A stretch of 64,000 nt of DNA from positions 868,001-932,000 of the forward strand of contig OY969802.1 of the NCBI GenBank assembly GCA_963703235.1. Direction: 5' to 3'. The notes under the pieces are model-generated. The model was given only the letters and a program-made list of their open reading frames with translations, searched no databases and had not been told where the DNA came from. The translations under genes and the position numbers were made by a program. This document shows positions 43,420-51,187 of this stretch, one piece after another (the first letter of the stretch is position 1; every line of letters begins with the position of its first letter). Origin of the DNA: VRUE01 sp963703235 (GTDB lineage Bacteria > Actinomycetota > Thermoleophilia > Solirubrobacterales > 70-9).

Positions 43420-43458
43420 GTGGCGGGTTATCCGTCAAATAGACGGATAACCCGCCAC
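43420..43458. repeat. Perfect 17-bp hairpin between cysE and pcrA
   Basis: Arms 43420-43436 and 43442-43458 are perfect reverse complements around AAATA. The outer bases (GTGGCGG ... CCGCCACAC-N-TGGA) match those of the hairpin at 12945-12984 although the inner stems differ. It lies after the cysE stop and upstream of pcrA, both minus strand. Confidence 0.75.
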
Positions 43459-43468
43459 ACCTGGACGC

Positions 43469-44200
43469 TCATCCGCCGGCCGAGGAGCGCCCGCTGCGCG
43501 GACGCAGTCCGCCGTTCTCGTCGTCCCCTTCGGCCTCGCCGCCGTCCAGCTCGGCCAGCCGCTCCTCGACCTTGGAGATCCGCTCCGAGAGCGACTTGAT
43601 CGCCTCGGCGATCGGGTCCGGCAGGTGGATCCAGTCGGCGTCGGGACCCTCGACCCGACGCCCTTCCACCTTCACCGGGTGGCCGGGGTTGCCGACCACG
43701 GTCGAGCTCGGCGGCACGTCCTCGACCACGACCGTATTGGCGCCGATCTTCGCCCCGTCGCCGACCGAGATCGGACCGAGCAGCTTGGCGCCGGAGCCGA
43801 CGGTGACGTTGTCGCCGAGCGTCGGGTGCCGCTTGCCGCGCTGGAAGCCGGTCCCGCCCAAGGTCACCCCCTGGTAGAGCGTCACCCGCCTGCCGATTTC
43901 GGCGGTCTCGCCGATCACCACGCCGGAGCCGTGGTCGATGAAGAGCTCGGGCCCGATCTTCGCCGCGGGGTGGATCTCGACCCCGGTGATGGAACGGGTC
44001 AGATAGGCGATCGCGCCCGGCAGCAGCGGCACGCCGGCGCCGTGCAGGACGTGGGCGACCCTGTGCGCCAGCAGCGCCTGCACGCCGGCCCAGCTGACGA
44101 GGATCTCCAGGGTCGAGACGCCCTGTGCGGCCGGATCTCGCTCGCGCGCCGCCTTGACGTCGTCCTTCACCTCGCAGGAGATACGGCGCAATGCGTTCAT
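43469..44200 (-). CDS. cysE: Serine O-acetyltransferase
   Basis: A 243-residue left-handed beta-helix acyltransferase making O-acetylserine. It has IDHGSGVVIGETAEIG and VTLYQGVTLGGTG of the hexapeptide core (~85-130) and the short-form N-terminus of non-enterobacterial SATs. The C-terminus is extended by a coiled-coil-like helix (AIKSLSERISKVEERLAEL) and an acidic/basic tail. The ATG overlaps the cysK stop (ATGA). It supplies the CysK substrate and forms the cysteine synthase complex in many bacteria. Confidence 0.93.
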   Translation of the reverse strand: MNALRRISCEVKDDVKAARERDPAAQGVSTLEILVSWAGVQALLAHRVAHVLHGAGVPLLPGAIAYLTRSITGVEIHPAAKIGPELFIDHGSGVVIGETAEIGRRVTLYQGVTLGGTGFQRGKRHPTLGDNVTVGSGAKLLGPISVGDGAKIGANTVVVEDVPPSSTVVGNPGHPVKVEGRRVEGPDADWIHLPDPIAEAIKSLSERISKVEERLAELDGGEAEGDDENGGLRPRSGRSSAGG

Positions 44201-45120
44201 GGTGCGAAGAAGGGTAGGGACATGTAGCGCTCGCCCGAATCGCAGACCACCGTTACGACGCGCTTCCCGGCCAGCTCGGGGCGTGCCGCCACCTCCAGCG
44301 CCGCCTTGATGTTGGCCCCGGCCGAGATCCCGGCGAGGACCCCCTCCCGCTGGGCGGCGAGCCGGGCGGTCTCCAGCGCGTCCTCGTCGCCGATCGCGAT
44401 CGTCTCGTCGATCACCGAGCGGTCGAGCGCCTCGGGCACGAAGCCGGCACCGATGCCCTGGATCTTGTGCGGGCCCGGCGCGCCGCCGGAGAGAACCGGC
44501 GAGGTTGCCGGCTCGACCGCCACCACCAGTGCCTCCGGGTTGCGCTCGCGCAGCATCTGGCCGACGCCGGTGATCGTCCCCCCCGTGCCAACTCCGGCGA
44601 CGAAGGCGCCGACCTCCCCATCGGTGTCGCGCCAGATCTCCTCCGCGGTCGTGAGCCGGTGGATCTCGGGATTGGCGGGGTTGGAGAACTGTTGCGGCAT
44701 GAAGCCCTTGCGCTGCTCGCAGATCTCCTCGGCCAGCGCAACCGCCTCGCCCATCCCGCCCAGCGACGGGGTCTCCCGCACCTCGGCCCCGTAGGCCCGC
44801 AGCAGCTTCGCTCGCTCGCGGCTCATCCCCTCCGGCAGGGTGAGGATCAGCTCGTAGCCTCGCGCCGCGCAAACCATCGCCAGCGCGATCCCGGTGTTGC
44901 CGCTGGTCGGCTCGACGATCACCGACCGCCCCCGCTCGACCAGCCCCTCCTCCTCGGCGGCGTCGATCATCGCCACCCCGATCCGGTCCTTGACCGAGCC
45001 GCCCGGGTTGAAGTACTCCAGCTTCGCGCAGACGTCCGCCCCGAGCCCTTCGCCGAGCCGCCGCAGCGCCACCAGCGGCGTGTTCCCAACGACCGCCGAA
45101 GCCTCGGCCCCGATCCTCAT
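44197..45120 (-). CDS. cysK: Cysteine synthase (O-acetylserine sulfhydrylase)
   Basis: A 307-residue fold-type II PLP enzyme. The PLP lysine is in NPGGSVKDRIGVAM (~42), the substrate loop is EPTSGNTGIALAM, and GTGGTITGVGQ binds the PLP phosphate. It converts O-acetylserine and sulfide to cysteine. The ATG at 45120 shares a base with the stop of the Rrf2 regulator (TGATG), and its own stop overlaps cysE. Confidence 0.95.
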   Translation of the reverse strand: MRIGAEASAVVGNTPLVALRRLGEGLGADVCAKLEYFNPGGSVKDRIGVAMIDAAEEEGLVERGRSVIVEPTSGNTGIALAMVCAARGYELILTLPEGMSRERAKLLRAYGAEVRETPSLGGMGEAVALAEEICEQRKGFMPQQFSNPANPEIHRLTTAEEIWRDTDGEVGAFVAGVGTGGTITGVGQMLRERNPEALVVAVEPATSPVLSGGAPGPHKIQGIGAGFVPEALDRSVIDETIAIGDEDALETARLAAQREGVLAGISAGANIKAALEVAARPELAGKRVVTVVCDSGERYMSLPFFAP

Positions 45121-45518
45121 CAGATGAAGTACATCCCGGAGTCGGCCTCCTCGAGCTCGCGGCGGGCGACGGCGGCGATCGTGGTCTGGCCGAAGACCTT
45201 GCGCAGGGCGGTGACCCCCTCGGCCCAGATGCCGCCGGCCTCGTCGGCCTCCTGGCCGACTTTGCCGTCGAGGGTCTGGACCACCTCCAGCACGGTGATC
45301 TCCTCGGCGGAGCGGGACAGCGTGTAGCCGCCTTTCATGCCGCGGTGGCTGGTCAGCAGGCCCCCCCGGCGAAGGGTGGAGAAGAGCTGCTCGAGGAACT
45401 GCTCGGGGATCCCCCGCCGCTCGGCCAGCTCCTTGATCGGCACCGGGCGATCGCCGGAGCGCGCCAGCTCCGCCATCGCCACCACCGCGTAACGAGACTT
45501 CGAAGTGATCGAGATCAC
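45120..45518 (-). CDS. Rrf2-family regulator, CymR-like (no Fe-S cysteines)
   Basis: A 132-residue winged-helix protein: ITSKSRYAVVAMAELARSGD, recognition helix IPEQFLEQLFSTLRRGGLL and wing SHRGMKGGYTLSRSAEEI. The three cysteines that bind an Fe-S cluster in IscR and NsrR are absent; the protein has no cysteine at all. Such Rrf2 members include CymR, the master repressor of cysteine metabolism in Bacillus, which acts in complex with CysK. Leading a cymR-cysK-cysE operon with overlapping ORFs, it probably autoregulates this operon in response to O-acetylserine (inference). Confidence 0.82.
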   Translation of the reverse strand: MISITSKSRYAVVAMAELARSGDRPVPIKELAERRGIPEQFLEQLFSTLRRGGLLTSHRGMKGGYTLSRSAEEITVLEVVQTLDGKVGQEADEAGGIWAEGVTALRKVFGQTTIAAVARRELEEADSGMYFI

Positions 45519-45553
45519 GCAGCCTTTCTACCGCACGCCGCGGACTCGCTGGG

Positions 45554-45559
45554 TAGGAT
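45554..45559 (+). promoter_or_regulatory. -10 element TAGGAT of the NarL-type regulator
   Basis: TAGGAT, 6 nt before the TTG at 45566; supports a leaderless TTG start. Confidence 0.45.
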
Positions 45560-45565
45560 CGGTTC

Positions 45566-46189
45566 TTGGGCTCGGTTCGACCACAGTGCCTCGTGATCGA
45601 CGAGCACCCGCTGGTGCGCGTCGGGGTGCGAGAGACCCTCGCCGGCAGCTTCGAGGTCCAAGAGAGCGAAAGCCGCGACGAGGCACTCGAGCTGATCCGC
45701 GACGTCGGCAGTGTCGACGTCGCGATCGTCGACCTGCGCCGGGCTCCGGCCGACGCGGACGGCGCCTTGGACGGCAACGAGACGATTCGGTTGTTGCGCC
45801 GTACCGCGCCAAGCCTCGGCATCGTCGCCCACGGCGAGCGCCCCGAGCGCCACATCGCGACGGGTGCGCTGCAAGCCGGTGCAACCGCCTACGTCGCCCG
45901 CACCGCGGCCGCCGAGGATCTGCTGAAGGCGGCCTGGGCGGCTCTCGCCCAGGAGCGCTTCGTCGACCCGGCGGTGCCGGCGCGCGGAAGCCGCGGCAAG
46001 CTGACCCGGCGTCAGCGCGAGATCCTGCAGCTGCTGGCCAACGGCGGCTCGACGACCGCCGCGGCGAAAGAGCTGGACCTCAGCGAGGAAACGGTCAAGA
46101 CCCACACCCGAAACGCACTTGCCCGCTTAGGCGCCCGCAATCGGACGCATGCTGTGGCCATAGCGCTTCGTGAGTCGCTAATCGAGTAA
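45566..46189 (+). CDS. NarL/FixJ-type response regulator
   Basis: A 207-residue regulator with a receiver domain (CLVIDEHPLVRVGVRE with the acidic pair, phospho-acceptor Asp in VAIVDLRRAP ~56) and a C-terminal LuxR HTH. The HTH is KLTRRQREILQLLANGG then AAKELDLSEETVKTHTRNAL. No sensor kinase is adjacent; the convergent gene also ends in a LuxR HTH. It starts at TTG 45566 (GTG 45593 is in frame but would remove strand 1). Divergent from the CymR-like gene with a 47-bp gap. Confidence 0.85.
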   Translation: MGSVRPQCLVIDEHPLVRVGVRETLAGSFEVQESESRDEALELIRDVGSVDVAIVDLRRAPADADGALDGNETIRLLRRTAPSLGIVAHGERPERHIATGALQAGATAYVARTAAAEDLLKAAWAALAQERFVDPAVPARGSRGKLTRRQREILQLLANGGSTTAAAKELDLSEETVKTHTRNALARLGARNRTHAVAIALRESLIE

Positions 46190-46211
46190 GCGCTCCGCCC
46201 GTCGGAGCGCT
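46189..46211. terminator. 9-bp hairpin exactly between two convergent stop codons
   Basis: AGCGCTCCG (46189-46197) pairs with 46203-46211 around CCCGT; both flanking stop codons touch the stem. A likely bidirectional terminator. The 3' half plus flank (CGGAGCGCTAAATCC, 46203-46217) recurs identically at 60733-60747. Confidence 0.6.
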
Positions 46212-47286
46212 AAATCCAGCCGCGGTCCCGAGCGGTAAGTACTGCCTGCGCCCGATCCACGGCGCCGATCTTGCCGTAGACGTTGTGCAGGTGGGTGCGG
46301 ATGGTCGAGACCGAGAGCTGCATCTCGCCGGCGATCTGCTTGTAGACCAGGCCCTCGGAGAGGAAGCGCAGGACGTCCAGCTCGCGGGCCGAGAGCGGGC
46401 ACGGCTCGGTGACCCGGCGGCCCTCGTCGCGCGGGTAGGGAAGCTCGTAGAGCAGTTCGCGCAGCTGCTCGGGGCCGAGGCCGCAGCGCTGCGACATCGC
46501 CCGCAGTCGCTCCGGGGTCACCGCCTCGCCCTGCGCGTAGTGGGCGACCATGTCGGCGGTGGCGACGACCGCCGCCAGGCCGTCCGCGTCCTCGGCGTGA
46601 TGGCGCTCGATCGCGACGGCGATCCGCTGCGGCACGTTCCAGCGCCGCGCCAGGACGCCGCCGACCAGGGCGTGGTCGATGCCGAGCTGGTCGCGTTCTT
46701 CGCGGATCCGTTGCTCGGGGGTGCGTGAAGCGGCATCGAAGTAGGTGCGGCGGCCGGGGTGGAGCTTGGAGACGACGAGCCGCCCGATGTCGTGCAGGAG
46801 TGCCGCGACGACCAGCTCGTCGCGCTCGGTCCAGCCGATCGCCCGTCCGATCCGCTCGGCGGCCTGCTGGGTGGCGAGGGCGTGGACGCGAACCTGCTCG
46901 GGCCGCATCTCCCAACCGCCGTTGGGCTCGAAGAAGTCGAAGACGGGAGAGGTTCCGGCGATGGCGAGGACGCCGGAGGGCTTCAGGGTTTCGATCGCGG
47001 CGGGGATGCCGCCGATCCCGCCGCTACTGCTGGCGCGGTTGGCGAAGCGAAGGACTGAGATCGTCAAGGCGACGTCGGCCTCGACCGCCTCGACCAGCTC
47101 GCCGATCTGCGAGGTCTCGGCCGTCGCGGCCTTCATCACGCGGGCGCGGGACTCGATCAGGGCGGGGAACTTCTCGACGGCCTCGAAGGCCGAGGCGAGG
47201 CGGGCGCCCGGTGCGGGCGCGCCGGCCCTGCTTGGCTGGACATCGGCCTTGCGCACCTTTCCGTTGGTATCTGGCTTCGTAGACAT
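46210..47286 (-). CDS. HDOD/HD-domain protein fused to a LuxR-type HTH
   Basis: A 358-residue protein. Residues ~35-240 form an HDOD domain (FPALIESRARVMKAATAETS, LVEAVEADVALTISVLRFAN) with an HD-like motif, VAALLHDIGRLVV, and a second His in AIERHHAEDADGL. Residues ~295-358 are a LuxR HTH: PLSARELDVLRFLSEGLVYK, IAGEMQLSVSTIRTHLHNVY. HDOD proteins usually signal through protein contacts; coupling one directly to a DNA-binding output suggests a one-component regulator. It converges on a NarL-type regulator. Confidence 0.82.
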   Translation of the reverse strand: MSTKPDTNGKVRKADVQPSRAGAPAPGARLASAFEAVEKFPALIESRARVMKAATAETSQIGELVEAVEADVALTISVLRFANRASSSGGIGGIPAAIETLKPSGVLAIAGTSPVFDFFEPNGGWEMRPEQVRVHALATQQAAERIGRAIGWTERDELVVAALLHDIGRLVVSKLHPGRRTYFDAASRTPEQRIREERDQLGIDHALVGGVLARRWNVPQRIAVAIERHHAEDADGLAAVVATADMVAHYAQGEAVTPERLRAMSQRCGLGPEQLRELLYELPYPRDEGRRVTEPCPLSARELDVLRFLSEGLVYKQIAGEMQLSVSTIRTHLHNVYGKIGAVDRAQAVLTARDRGWI

Positions 47287-47385
47287 GGATGACTGACTCC
47301 GCCCAGCTCATCGGCACCAAAGGACGCACGGTTTAGCCTCACCCTCCTCATTAGTTGGGTGCAATTGCCGTTTCGTTGTCCACTG

Positions 47386-47406
47386 CGGCAGCCCACCGGG
47401 CTGCCG
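47386..47406 (-). terminator. Hairpin downstream of gltX
   Basis: CGGCAGCCC pairs with GGGCTGCCG around ACC, starting 9 nt after the gltX stop. No U-tract, so a weak terminator or 3'-end stabiliser. Confidence 0.5.
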
Positions 47407-47415
47407 GTTGTCCCC

Positions 47416-48783
47416 TCAGGGGCGAAGCCGCTCGATCGCCGCGTCGATCCGTCGCAGCGATTCCTCGCGCCCCAACGCGGCCAGCGACTCGAAGATGCCC
47501 GGCGAGACGGTGCCGCCGCTGATCGCGACGCGGATCGGTTGGTAGACCTTGCCCGGCTTGACGCCCAGCCGCTCCGGCAGCGGCTCCAGCGCCGCCTCGA
47601 CCGCTTCGCTGTCGAAGGCCTCGCTGGAGCCGAGGGCGGCACGCGCGCTCTCCAGCGCCGAAAGGGCGCCGTCCACCATCACCTTGCGCCAGGCCTTCTC
47701 GTCCTCGACCGGCGGCTCGAAGAGGAAGCGGACCAGGGGCCAGACCTCGGTCAGCGTCTGCGCTTTCTCCTGAGCGATCTCGCAAGCGGTCCGCAAGCGC
47801 TCGTCGGCGGGGCGGTCGAGATGGCGCGCCACCGCCTCCGTGTACTCCTCGAGCGGCAGCTCGCGCATGTAGCGCCCGTTCATCCAGCGCAGCTTCTTCT
47901 CGTCGAAGATCGCCGCGGCTCGGCCGACGTCCTCGACCCGAAACCGCTCGATCAGCTCCTCGGTCGGGATCAGGGTCGCGTCGTCGTCGGCTCCCCAGCC
48001 CAGCAGGGCGAGGTAGTTGCGCAGCGCCGCGGGCAGGTAGCCGGCCTCGCGCAGCTCCTGCACCGAGGCCGCCCCGTGGCGCTTGGAGAGCTTGCGCCCG
48101 TCGGGGCCGTGCAGCAGCGGCAGGTGGGCGTAGCGGGGCGGCTCGTGCCCGAGCGCCCGCAGCACCAGCAGCTGCTTCGGCGTATTGGAGAGATGGTCGT
48201 CGCCGCGGACCACCTCGGCGATCCCCATTTCCGCGTCGTCGACCGCGACCGCGAAGTTGTAGAGGACCGAGCCGTCGCCGCGGGCGATCACGAAATCGTC
48301 GTAGCTGCGGTTGGGGAAGCGAACCGGTCCGCGGATCAGGTCCTCGACCACCGTCTCCCCCTGGTCGGGAACGCGCAGCCGGATCGCCGCCCCGGGCTCC
48401 TCGCTGGGCTCGCCGCGGTAGCCGCGGTCGGCGCCGTGCTCGGCCTTCCAGGCCTCGACGTCCTTCGCCGTCGCCGTGTCGCGGTAGGCGGCGCCGGATT
48501 CGAGCAGTCGCTGCAGCGCCGCCTCGTGGCGGTCGGCGCGCGAGGCCTGTGAGATCGGCCCCTCGTCCCAATCCAGCTCCAGCCAACGCAGGGCGTCGAG
48601 GATCTGCTCGACGTTCTCCCGGGTCGAGCGCTCGCGGTCGGTGTCCTCGATCCGCAGCACCAGCTCTCCCCCGCGACGGCGCGCGACAAGCCAGTTGTAG
48701 AGTGCCGTCCTCGCGCCGCCGATGTGAAGGACACCGGTCGGCGAGGGAGCGAACCTCAGTCGGATAGGAGAGTCGGCGGACAC
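47416..48783 (-). CDS. gltX: Glutamyl-tRNA synthetase
   Basis: A 455-residue class I synthetase with the HIGH-equivalent APSPTGVLHIGGARTALYN at the N-terminus and KMSKS-equivalent RKLSKRHGAAS (~230). With GatCAB present it is probably non-discriminating and also charges tRNA-Gln (inference). The GTG at 48783 is the only start close enough to the catalytic motif. It lies one base from the nfo ATG on the other strand. Confidence 0.94.
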   Translation of the reverse strand: MSADSPIRLRFAPSPTGVLHIGGARTALYNWLVARRRGGELVLRIEDTDRERSTRENVEQILDALRWLELDWDEGPISQASRADRHEAALQRLLESGAAYRDTATAKDVEAWKAEHGADRGYRGEPSEEPGAAIRLRVPDQGETVVEDLIRGPVRFPNRSYDDFVIARGDGSVLYNFAVAVDDAEMGIAEVVRGDDHLSNTPKQLLVLRALGHEPPRYAHLPLLHGPDGRKLSKRHGAASVQELREAGYLPAALRNYLALLGWGADDDATLIPTEELIERFRVEDVGRAAAIFDEKKLRWMNGRYMRELPLEEYTEAVARHLDRPADERLRTACEIAQEKAQTLTEVWPLVRFLFEPPVEDEKAWRKVMVDGALSALESARAALGSSEAFDSEAVEAALEPLPERLGVKPGKVYQPIRVAISGGTVSPGIFESLAALGREESLRRIDAAIERLRP

Positions 48784-48784
48784 G

Positions 48785-49648
48785 ATGCTGATCGGCGCGC
48801 ATGTTTCCACCTCGGGCGGACTGGCGAAAGCGATCGAGCGCGGCACCGAGCTCGGCTGCGAGTCGATCCAGATCTTCAACCAGAGCCCGCGGATGTGGCG
48901 GCCGACCCGCTTCACGCCCGACGACTTCGCCGCCTTCCGCGAGGCGATGGCCGCCTCGCCGGTCGAAGCGGTCGCGATCCACGCCGTCTACCTGATCAAC
49001 TGCGCAACCAAAGACGCTGAGATGCGGAAGAAGTCGCTCGCCTCGCTGACCCACGCGCTGCGTACCGGCGACGGCATCGGCGCCGCCGGTGTCGTCCTCC
49101 ATCCGGGCGCCCAGAAAGGCGAGCCGCACGGGCCGTCGATGAAGCGAGCGGCCAAGGTCATCGCCGCCGCCCTCAAGGACAGCGAGAGCTGCCCGCTGCT
49201 GCTCGAGCAGACCGCCGGGCACAAAGGCCTGCTGGGCCGCGACTTCGACGAGACCGCGGAGCTGATCGAGCTGGCCGGCGCCGGCGACCGCCTCGGCCTC
49301 TGCCTCGACTCCTGCCACCTCTTCGTCCAGGGCTACGACGTGACCGACCCGGCCTCCCTTGCCGAGATAGTCGACGAAGCCGACGAGAAGGTCGGCCTCG
49401 ACCGCCTCCGCTGCCTCCACGTCAACGACGCCGCCGCGCCCCTCGGCTCCTGCCGCGACCGCCACGCCAATGTCGGCAAAGGAGAGATGGGCAAGAAAGG
49501 CCTAGCCGCCTTCCTCTCCGAGCCCCGCTTCGAGGGCCTGCCGGCGATGCTGGAGACGCCCGGGCCGAACAAGAAAGGCGCTGACCGCAAGGAAGTCCTG
49601 GCTGCGAAGCGCCTGCGCAAAGCGGGCCTGAAGCAGCGCCAAGCGTAA
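48785..49648 (+). CDS. nfo: Endonuclease IV (AP endonuclease)
   Basis: A 287-residue TIM-barrel Zn enzyme that nicks DNA 5' to abasic sites. The N-terminus LIGAHVSTSGGLAKAIERG is canonical. Zn ligands are seen in IHAVYLIN, LHPGAQ, LLLEQTAGHKG, CLDSCHLF, HVNDAAAPLGSCRDRHANVG and AMLETPGP. The adjacent Ada-AlkA and pcrA genes give this window several repair functions, though in separate operons. Its stop is followed after four bases by a repeat arm. Confidence 0.95.
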   Translation: MLIGAHVSTSGGLAKAIERGTELGCESIQIFNQSPRMWRPTRFTPDDFAAFREAMAASPVEAVAIHAVYLINCATKDAEMRKKSLASLTHALRTGDGIGAAGVVLHPGAQKGEPHGPSMKRAAKVIAAALKDSESCPLLLEQTAGHKGLLGRDFDETAELIELAGAGDRLGLCLDSCHLFVQGYDVTDPASLAEIVDEADEKVGLDRLRCLHVNDAAAPLGSCRDRHANVGKGEMGKKGLAAFLSEPRFEGLPAMLETPGPNKKGADRKEVLAAKRLRKAGLKQRQA

Positions 49649-49652
49649 GAGA

Positions 49653-49701
49653 CGGCGATCCGCTCTCCCGGGAATTGATGTCGCACGCGCTTCGCGCTTA
49701 G
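49653..49701 (-). repeat. Multi-hairpin repeat, right half of the copy split by the IS (B)
   Basis: Read on the minus strand, this is the CTAAGCGC...GTGCGAC part of hairpin 3 plus the closing arm (49653-49675). That arm pairs over 22 of 23 bases with 51254-51276. The rest of the copy lies at 51188-51276 on the far side of the insertion sequence. Confidence 0.85.
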
Positions 49702-49753
49702 ACCCTATGGCCGGCCCACCTGAGCGCCGGCTCGATCCGAACCCGGCGTAAAG

Positions 49754-49833
49754 GTCGGCACCCGCGCATGAGATGCGCGGGTTTGTCGCCGAGGAATGGC
49801 CTCGGCGAGGACCGCAATCATGGGGGTGCCGAC
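49754..49833 (+). promoter_or_regulatory. Structured 5' noncoding region abutting the transposase start
   Basis: GTCGGCACCC (49754-49763) pairs with 49824-49833, whose last base is next to the transposase ATG. Inside are two strong hairpins: ACCCGCGCAT/ATGCGCGGGT (49760-49782, partly exclusive with the outer stem) and CGCCGAGG/CCTCGGCG (49787-49807). No ribosome binding site is free, so transposase translation may be limited by structure. Confidence 0.5.
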
Positions 49834-50916
49834 ATGGCGCAGGTTAGGACGTGGGTGGGTCTCGATGTTCACGCGGCGAAGGTCGTCGCGGCGATCGCCG
49901 ACTCGCAGTCAGGTGAGTTGGCAGTGCAGCGCATGGGTGGGCAGACCGAGCAGGTGGCGGAGTTCTGCGCCGCCTTGCCGGCCCCGGTCCGCGTTGCCTA
50001 TGAGGCCGGACCGACCGGCTTCGGCTTGGCACGGGCGCTGGCGGCGAGGGGCATCGAGTGCACGGTGGCCGCGCCGGGCAAGATCGAGCGCCCCGCGCAG
50101 GACCGGGTCAAGACCGACCGCCGTGACGCCGAGCGGCTGGCGCGGCTGTTGATGATCGGCGGTCTGCACCCTGTGCGGGTGCCGACCCCGGCTGAGGAGG
50201 CGATGCGCGACCTGGTCCGCGCCCGCGAGGACGTCCGCGGCGACCCGATGCGCGCCCGCCACCGCGTTGGCAAGCTCTTGCTGCGCCACGACCTGCGCTT
50301 CGAGGGCAACAACTGGACCCAGCGCCACCTCGACTGGCTGGGGAGGGTCGAGCTCCCAGAGCCCGTGGCACAGTCGGTCCTACTCGACGGGATCGGGGCG
50401 ATCGACGCCCTGCTGGTGCGCCGGGAGAGCCTCGAGTCCCAGATGGCCGCCCTGGTCGAGGGCTCACCCTGGGAGCAGCAGGTTGCCCACCTGCGTTGTC
50501 TGCGCGGCATCGACACCCTCTCGGCGCTCGGCCTCTGCGCGGAGGTCGGCGACTTCGAGCGCTTCGAGCGCCCCGCTCAGCTGATGAGCTACCTCGGCCT
50601 GGTGCCTTCGGAGAACTCAAGCGGGGAGAAGCGCAGGCAGGGTGCGATCACCAAGTCGGGCTCCCGCCATGCCCGGCGTCTCTTGGTCGAGGCGGCCTGG
50701 CACTACCGCCGGGCGCCGCGCAAAGGCACGGGGTTGCGCCGCCGCCAAGAGGGCCAGCCCCAGGCGATCTGCGCGATCTCATGGAAGGCGCAGCAGCGCC
50801 TTCACCGCAGCTGGGTGCGGCTCGACTCAGAGCGCGGCAAGCGGCGTACCCTCTGCGCGGTCGCCGTGGCGCGTGAGCTGAGCGGCTTCTGCTGGGCGGT
50901 AGCGACAGCCGACTGA
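49834..50916 (+). CDS. IS110-family transposase (DEDD RuvC-like plus Tnp_20)
   Basis: A 360-residue intact transposase. The N-terminal RuvC-like domain has VGLDVHAAKVVAAI (first Asp), VAYEAGPTGFGLAR (Glu) and VKTDRRDAERLARLL (the two C-terminal Asps of DEDD). The C-terminal domain has CLRGIDTLSALGLCAEVGDF, MSYLGLVPSENSSGEKRRQG with the conserved nucleophilic serine region, and SGSRHARRLLVEAAW. Family members recombine circular donor DNA into targets guided by a structured bridge/seeker RNA. The ATG at 49834 matches the family N-terminus; an in-frame extension to 49768 reads through noncoding structure. Confidence 0.92.
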   Translation: MAQVRTWVGLDVHAAKVVAAIADSQSGELAVQRMGGQTEQVAEFCAALPAPVRVAYEAGPTGFGLARALAARGIECTVAAPGKIERPAQDRVKTDRRDAERLARLLMIGGLHPVRVPTPAEEAMRDLVRAREDVRGDPMRARHRVGKLLLRHDLRFEGNNWTQRHLDWLGRVELPEPVAQSVLLDGIGAIDALLVRRESLESQMAALVEGSPWEQQVAHLRCLRGIDTLSALGLCAEVGDFERFERPAQLMSYLGLVPSENSSGEKRRQGAITKSGSRHARRLLVEAAWHYRRAPRKGTGLRRRQEGQPQAICAISWKAQQRLHRSWVRLDSERGKRRTLCAVAVARELSGFCWAVATAD

Positions 50917-50937
50917 AACCACCAAGCACCGCTTGGT

Positions 50938-51120
50938 CCAGGAGGCGGCGGGTCCGGCCCTTCGCGCAGCGCATCCGCGATGTCGCTATGAGCAGCCATT
51001 CCTGCGGCGACGCTCGATCTTAGACAGCGGGCGCTGAGACGAAACCCGGTCCTGCGGTAGCCAACCCGCGCATATCAGCCTGACCGCGCGTCGCGCACCA
51101 GGCCGACCGCCGCCTCCTGG
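50938..51120 (+). ncRNA. Candidate bridge/seeker RNA of the IS110-family element
   Basis: A perfect 14-bp stem (50938-50951 with 51107-51120) closes a 183-nt region just 3' of the transposase, the location known for IS1111-type guide RNAs. Inside, in order, are GTCGCT(A) at 50982 and CTTAG at 51019, which match the two sides of the target (minus strand GTCGCT|AAG). CATATCAG(C) at 51071-51079 matches the element's own right end plus core (51182-51190). The expected second donor guide is only weakly visible (GGTC near 51048). Matches are short; structure and order are what make the case. Confidence 0.6.
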
Positions 51121-51129
51121 GCCAAGGAG

Positions 51130-51151
51130 AAGGCCCGCGTCAGCGGGCCTT
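51130..51151 (+). terminator. Hairpin near the right end of the IS
   Basis: AAGGCCCGC pairs perfectly with GCGGGCCTT around GTCA, followed by TTGGTGGTTGG. It would end the transposase/guide-RNA transcript inside the element. Confidence 0.6.
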
Positions 51152-51187
51152 TGGTGGTTGGGGGCTTGACAAATGGGCGTCCATATC

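Larger units (their letters stand above)
49702..51187 (+). mobile_element. IS110-family element, IS1111-type, about 1.49 kb
   Basis: Ends are inferred from intact repeats A and D. The uninterrupted site reads GCGCTTAGCGACG on the plus strand; here the sequence departs after CGCGCTTAG (49693-49701) and resumes at AGCGACG (51188). The dinucleotide AG (CT on the other strand) is kept at both junctions. No longer target duplication is present, as in IS110 elements. Subterminal inverted repeats TATGGCCGGCCCA (49706-49718) and TATGGACGCCCA (complement of 51174-51185) sit 4 and 2 nt inside the ends, an IS1111 trait. The long noncoding region is 3' of the transposase. Confidence 0.88.

Noticed and set aside
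45120..45518. IscR (Fe-S cluster regulator) as identity of the Rrf2 protein
   Set aside because: No cysteine residues are present, and the neighbours are cysteine synthesis genes rather than isc/suf genes.
49754..49833. 5' noncoding region of the IS as the guide RNA (IS110-group location)
   Set aside because: It is well structured but contains no segment matching the target or element ends; the 3' region does, and the subterminal repeats fit the IS1111 group.
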